Positions 61,302 through 64,000 of a stretch of 64,000 nt of DNA are shown piece after piece. Under the pieces are notes generated by a model. The model saw nothing but the letters and a program-made list of their open reading frames with translations, was not told where the DNA came from and did no database searches. Source of the DNA: Dolomedes plantarius (lineage: Eukaryota; Arthropoda; Arachnida; Araneae; Dolomedidae); contig OU015501.1 of the NCBI GenBank assembly GCA_907164885.2, forward strand, positions 58,328,769-58,392,768. Reading direction: 5' to 3'. Every line of letters starts with the position of its first letter. The stretch's first letter is position 1. The translations under genes were made by a program, and so were the position numbers.

Positions 61302-63381
61302 TCAAGCTCTCTCACTAAATTCATTTTCATGCGCTGGCAGAATCTCTGATCGGTCTCTACAGTACAAAATCTCCTCTAATTTAAGGTGAACTTCAGGGGA
61401 GATGGAGGTTGATTCAAGGATAATTTTAGCCAGAGTTGTATGAGCTAAGAAATGAGCTCTTACAGCCCTTGCATAGGTATGCCCTGTCATTTTTTCAGTA
61501 TTGTTGACAGCATACACAGTATGAAACAGTTCACTGAGCCCACTCCCTTCCATGATGTAACCTACTGCCCCCATGAATGACATCAACAAGTGAAATCCCC
61601 CTAACCGCAGTACGACATTACACTGTTCAGGGTCTCCTGCACGACTCTCTAGAACCTCTCGTGCCTTCAAATATTGAGGCTGATCAAATGTCACTATAGT
61701 GGTCACCTGGCCTAATGATTTAGTGTTTTCAACAGCGCACAAAAGAGCAGTGTATATAGTGTTGTATTCACCTGGAGGGGAATTGATGAAAGGCTGGCAG
61801 CAAAGAAAAGTGGTTTGGTATGGGTTATTTCTTGTTACTTCTTCCATGAAGCCATTCCACCCTCCAATACCTGGTAGGTCTTTATGTTTGCCATAAATCC
61901 ACGCCAAACATCATTTGTTCTTTCAAATGTTTTCACTTCTATAGCTCCCTTCATCCCGACCTCTGCCGAAGGTATTTTTTTCAAACGAGGGAAACTGTCA
62001 CTTCTAATTACTGCACTTTTTGGGGTAATGCAAACAATATCCCCCATGACATGTAAAGTGTTGTGCCCATCGATTGTCTGTACGTTGAAGTCAGCATTGT
62101 CGTACACCATTTGGGACAATGTTGTTCTATGAACCGCTAGAGGTGGGCGCTTGATCGACGAAATTTCGAAACGCGTGGCTTCGGTGTAAGATGAACAAAA
62201 CCCTAGAGCTGACAACATGTCAATCAGTTGTCTGGATCCACACTTTTTGTACAATACTGCTGCTAACCAACTTGCACAGGGGAGACAAATGACGATGGCG
62301 TCACAGCTGTAATTAAAGCATGAGCGATCGCTGTCGATTTTTTTTTTCCACTTTTGGAAATTGCCACGCTTTTTTTTTAATATAACGCTATCAGTGAAAA
62401 CCTTGAGAGTCTCAGGGATAAGGTGGTCGCTCCCTTCGACAAACTGTTCTGGTGGGGGGTACTTTGTCAGATTGTAGAGTTGAAATCGTATGTCCTCAAC
62501 AATAATTGCTGCAGCTGTCTCGACTATGCGACGTCTTTATTGGAATCTTTTTTCTGTTCAGTGTACCATGCATCGGTGAGAATTTTATAACCTGTGTTTT
62601 TGAAACACACAACATGAGGTTCCTGTGCACTGACAAATATGTCATTGCCATATTTCTCAATAAGGCGAGTTCTAACTGTTTTCCACTGTGGAGGGTTGTC
62701 ACCTTCAATCTTGCTCAAAAGTTCCTCTGAGGTGAATTGGCACTCTTCATCATTACTTTCGAGGTAATTGAATGCTGCCTGCAACTATCTATCTACTTTA
62801 TCTTCGGGTCGACCACGATCCATGCTGACTTCTAGGGAGGGGTCACGAGTGTGTAGGTTTTTCATGCAAGGCAAGTGGTACTGTCCATCAGCAGCTACTA
62901 AGTCTGGAAATGATTGTAAACGGTATATGATGGCTTGACAATATTCATCATTACATTGTGTGGCCAGTCTTAAAACATTCGCCCTCACATTCAAATTCCT
63001 CACTACAAACACAGGGTTGCGTGAAACTGGGGTCAACTTTTTTGGTTTCGCTTGATAGTTTGGAGGTATCCCAACCCTACACAAAAAGTAATTACTTTTG
63101 AAATCAAATATGGGTTTGCAGGATCGAAGTTCTTGACCCTGACTATAACTACCCTCCTCAGCCCTCTTGTTGGTAGCAACAATACATGCTTCTCTCACAT
63201 ACTGCTTCCAACATCTATCATGCACTTCAATTGAAGATATCCTCTTGAATAAAATGGCTTTACCATCCTTTCTCCTTTTACTAGCTTCAACGAATTACTT
63301 CAACCCATTTTCTTTCTCCACTACCTTAGGGGTTCCATATGCCAACACTTGATCACAAATTGCACAGTTTTTATCGGACAT
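61302..63381 (-). pseudogene. element 3 transposase, N-terminal and central parts
   Basis: ATG at 63381 (MSDKNCAICDQVLAYG), then a TAA at 63295-63297, then open in the same frame through HDRCWKQYVRE, SNYFLCRVGIP and AADGQYHLPCMKNLH. A stop near 62785 is again followed in frame by LESNDEECQFTSEELLSKIE. After a frameshift come QMVYDNADFNVQTIDGHNTL, HVMGDIVCITP, TIVTFDQPQYLKAREVLE, VVLRLGGFHLLMSFMGAVGY and GHTYARAVRAHFLAHTTLAK. The frame ends near 61302 with HENEF. It is collinear with element 2's protein. The nuclease and CXC parts are missing. The two copies are clearly different subfamilies, since conserved blocks are separated by diverged sequence. Confidence 0.75.
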
Positions 63382-64000
63382 AGCTACTCATTCTAATTAC
63401 TGAAAAAACACAGACGCTTAATATTTTTAACGCAACACGCTCGGATATTCGAAGTAAACTGAATGAGAGGGTCCCAACAGAAGTACGAAGCAGTAGTGGG
63501 GAAGGGAGGCTACCTGGTGTCAGATCCGCACGCGCTCGTATTCTGAGCTATTTTGCACTGAGTTTATTGAATAGCACATCTTGAATTTGAAGCTTAGCTT
63601 TCCATCTCTGAGAGTCAACTTTATCACACTTAAATTCTTCATTTACCTTTTAAAGGTAAACATTTAAATTCAGTTCCTCCAGGTGAAGTTCAGAGAAAAC
63701 CAACCGAATAATCCAGGAGAAAGTTCTTTCTTAGTAAGTAATAATTCTCACAACATCACGTTGTTGGAAGAACAAACATTTAATTCTGACGATAATTTAT
63801 ATATCTTGAAAATGTATGTTCCCTCAGTCTGTGAATGCTTAACATTTTTTTTTTTATCCGTACAACTCGGCTTCCCCACAATAAAATCTCCAATGCGCCT
63901 ATATTGATTAGGTTTGAATTTCTGCTTCAGGATATTGGACTCAGCCTTCTGAATAATCAGTTCATCGACAAAAGTATGTGTTCAACTACTTCGAACCAGG
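63382..64000. other. presumed 5' region of element 3
   Basis: No coding sequence is recognised. A short palindrome, TTTACCTTTTAAAGGTAAA, lies at 63644-63662. By analogy with element 2 this should be the leader between the ATG and the terminal arm. Confidence 0.4.

Larger units (their letters stand above)
60560..64000 (-). mobile_element. long-TIR DNA transposon, element 3 (Academ-like), right end outside window
   Basis: The left end reads TAGTCCAGTCAAACGG at 60560, preceded by GTT as the presumed 3-bp target copy. AT-rich arm-like sequence with AAAATCG-type blocks runs to about 61100, and TTAATTA repeats occupy about 61167-61235. A minus-strand gene follows (61302-63381). The right arm is not seen in the window; from element 2 the upstream part would be over 1 kb, placing the end beyond 64000. 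Confidence 0.75.

Noticed and set aside
1..64000. CRISPR array, operon, rRNA or phage-like system
   Set aside because: Nothing resembling these; all recognisable content is eukaryotic transposons plus one zinc-finger locus.

Overview
The window is AT-rich eukaryotic DNA, almost certainly from an arthropod. The evidence is long AT-rich spacers, TA and TATG microsatellites, tRNA-type SINEs, and a dense mix of Tc1/mariner, hAT, piggyBac, Helitron and copia-type elements. The style of the Tc1 transposases reminds me of spider genomes, but the sequence does not prove an order. Nothing bacterial or plasmid-like is present: no operons, CRISPR or rRNA.

Only one locus looks like an ordinary host gene. 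It is an intronless C2H2 zinc-finger reading frame on the minus strand (45675 down to 41353). Its coding region holds a nearly identical tandem repeat (984 bp twice, then a third copy with an in-frame deletion), and two single in-frame stops split a frame of about 1,440 codons. Everything else that can be recognised is mobile DNA.

Layout. 0.4-3.1 kb: a Tc1 remnant, a small hAT MITE, an almost intact Tc1-like (DD36E-spaced) element with two stops, and another MITE. 5.7-6.2 kb: a MITE with a 9-bp target duplication. 11.7-12.8 kb: a hAT element with a transposase fragment. 14.9-29.0 kb: one broken Ty1/copia retrotransposon that has received five direct insertions: a non-autonomous Helitron, a long-TIR element (element 1), a hAT that itself carries a Tc1, a solo LTR that itself carries a 330-bp insert, and a piggyBac. 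30.1-30.8 and 38.6-39.4 kb: two more Helitrons. 31.0-31.7 kb: a degenerate TIR element. 32.3-34.7 kb: a hAT transposase pseudogene of the TTF-finger (ZMYM1-like) type. 36.6-37.2 and 58.1-58.8 kb: two copies of one hAT MITE. 47.0-51.1 kb: element 2. 52.5-53.3 kb: a foldback element whose arms are tandem repeats. 59.1-60.6 kb: a second copy of the solo-LTR family, invaded by a 752-bp palindromic MITE. 60.6 kb to the window end: element 3.

The most interesting system is elements 1-3. They share the terminus TAGTCCAGT. The two complete copies have long inverted repeats and exact 3-bp target duplications. Their broken reading frames are complementary: elements 2 and 3 keep the N-terminal Cys-rich and central parts, while element 1 keeps an XPG/FEN1-like nuclease region and a Cys-rich CXC-like tail. 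From memory this fits the Academ (AcademX) superfamily; the family itself may be unnamed.
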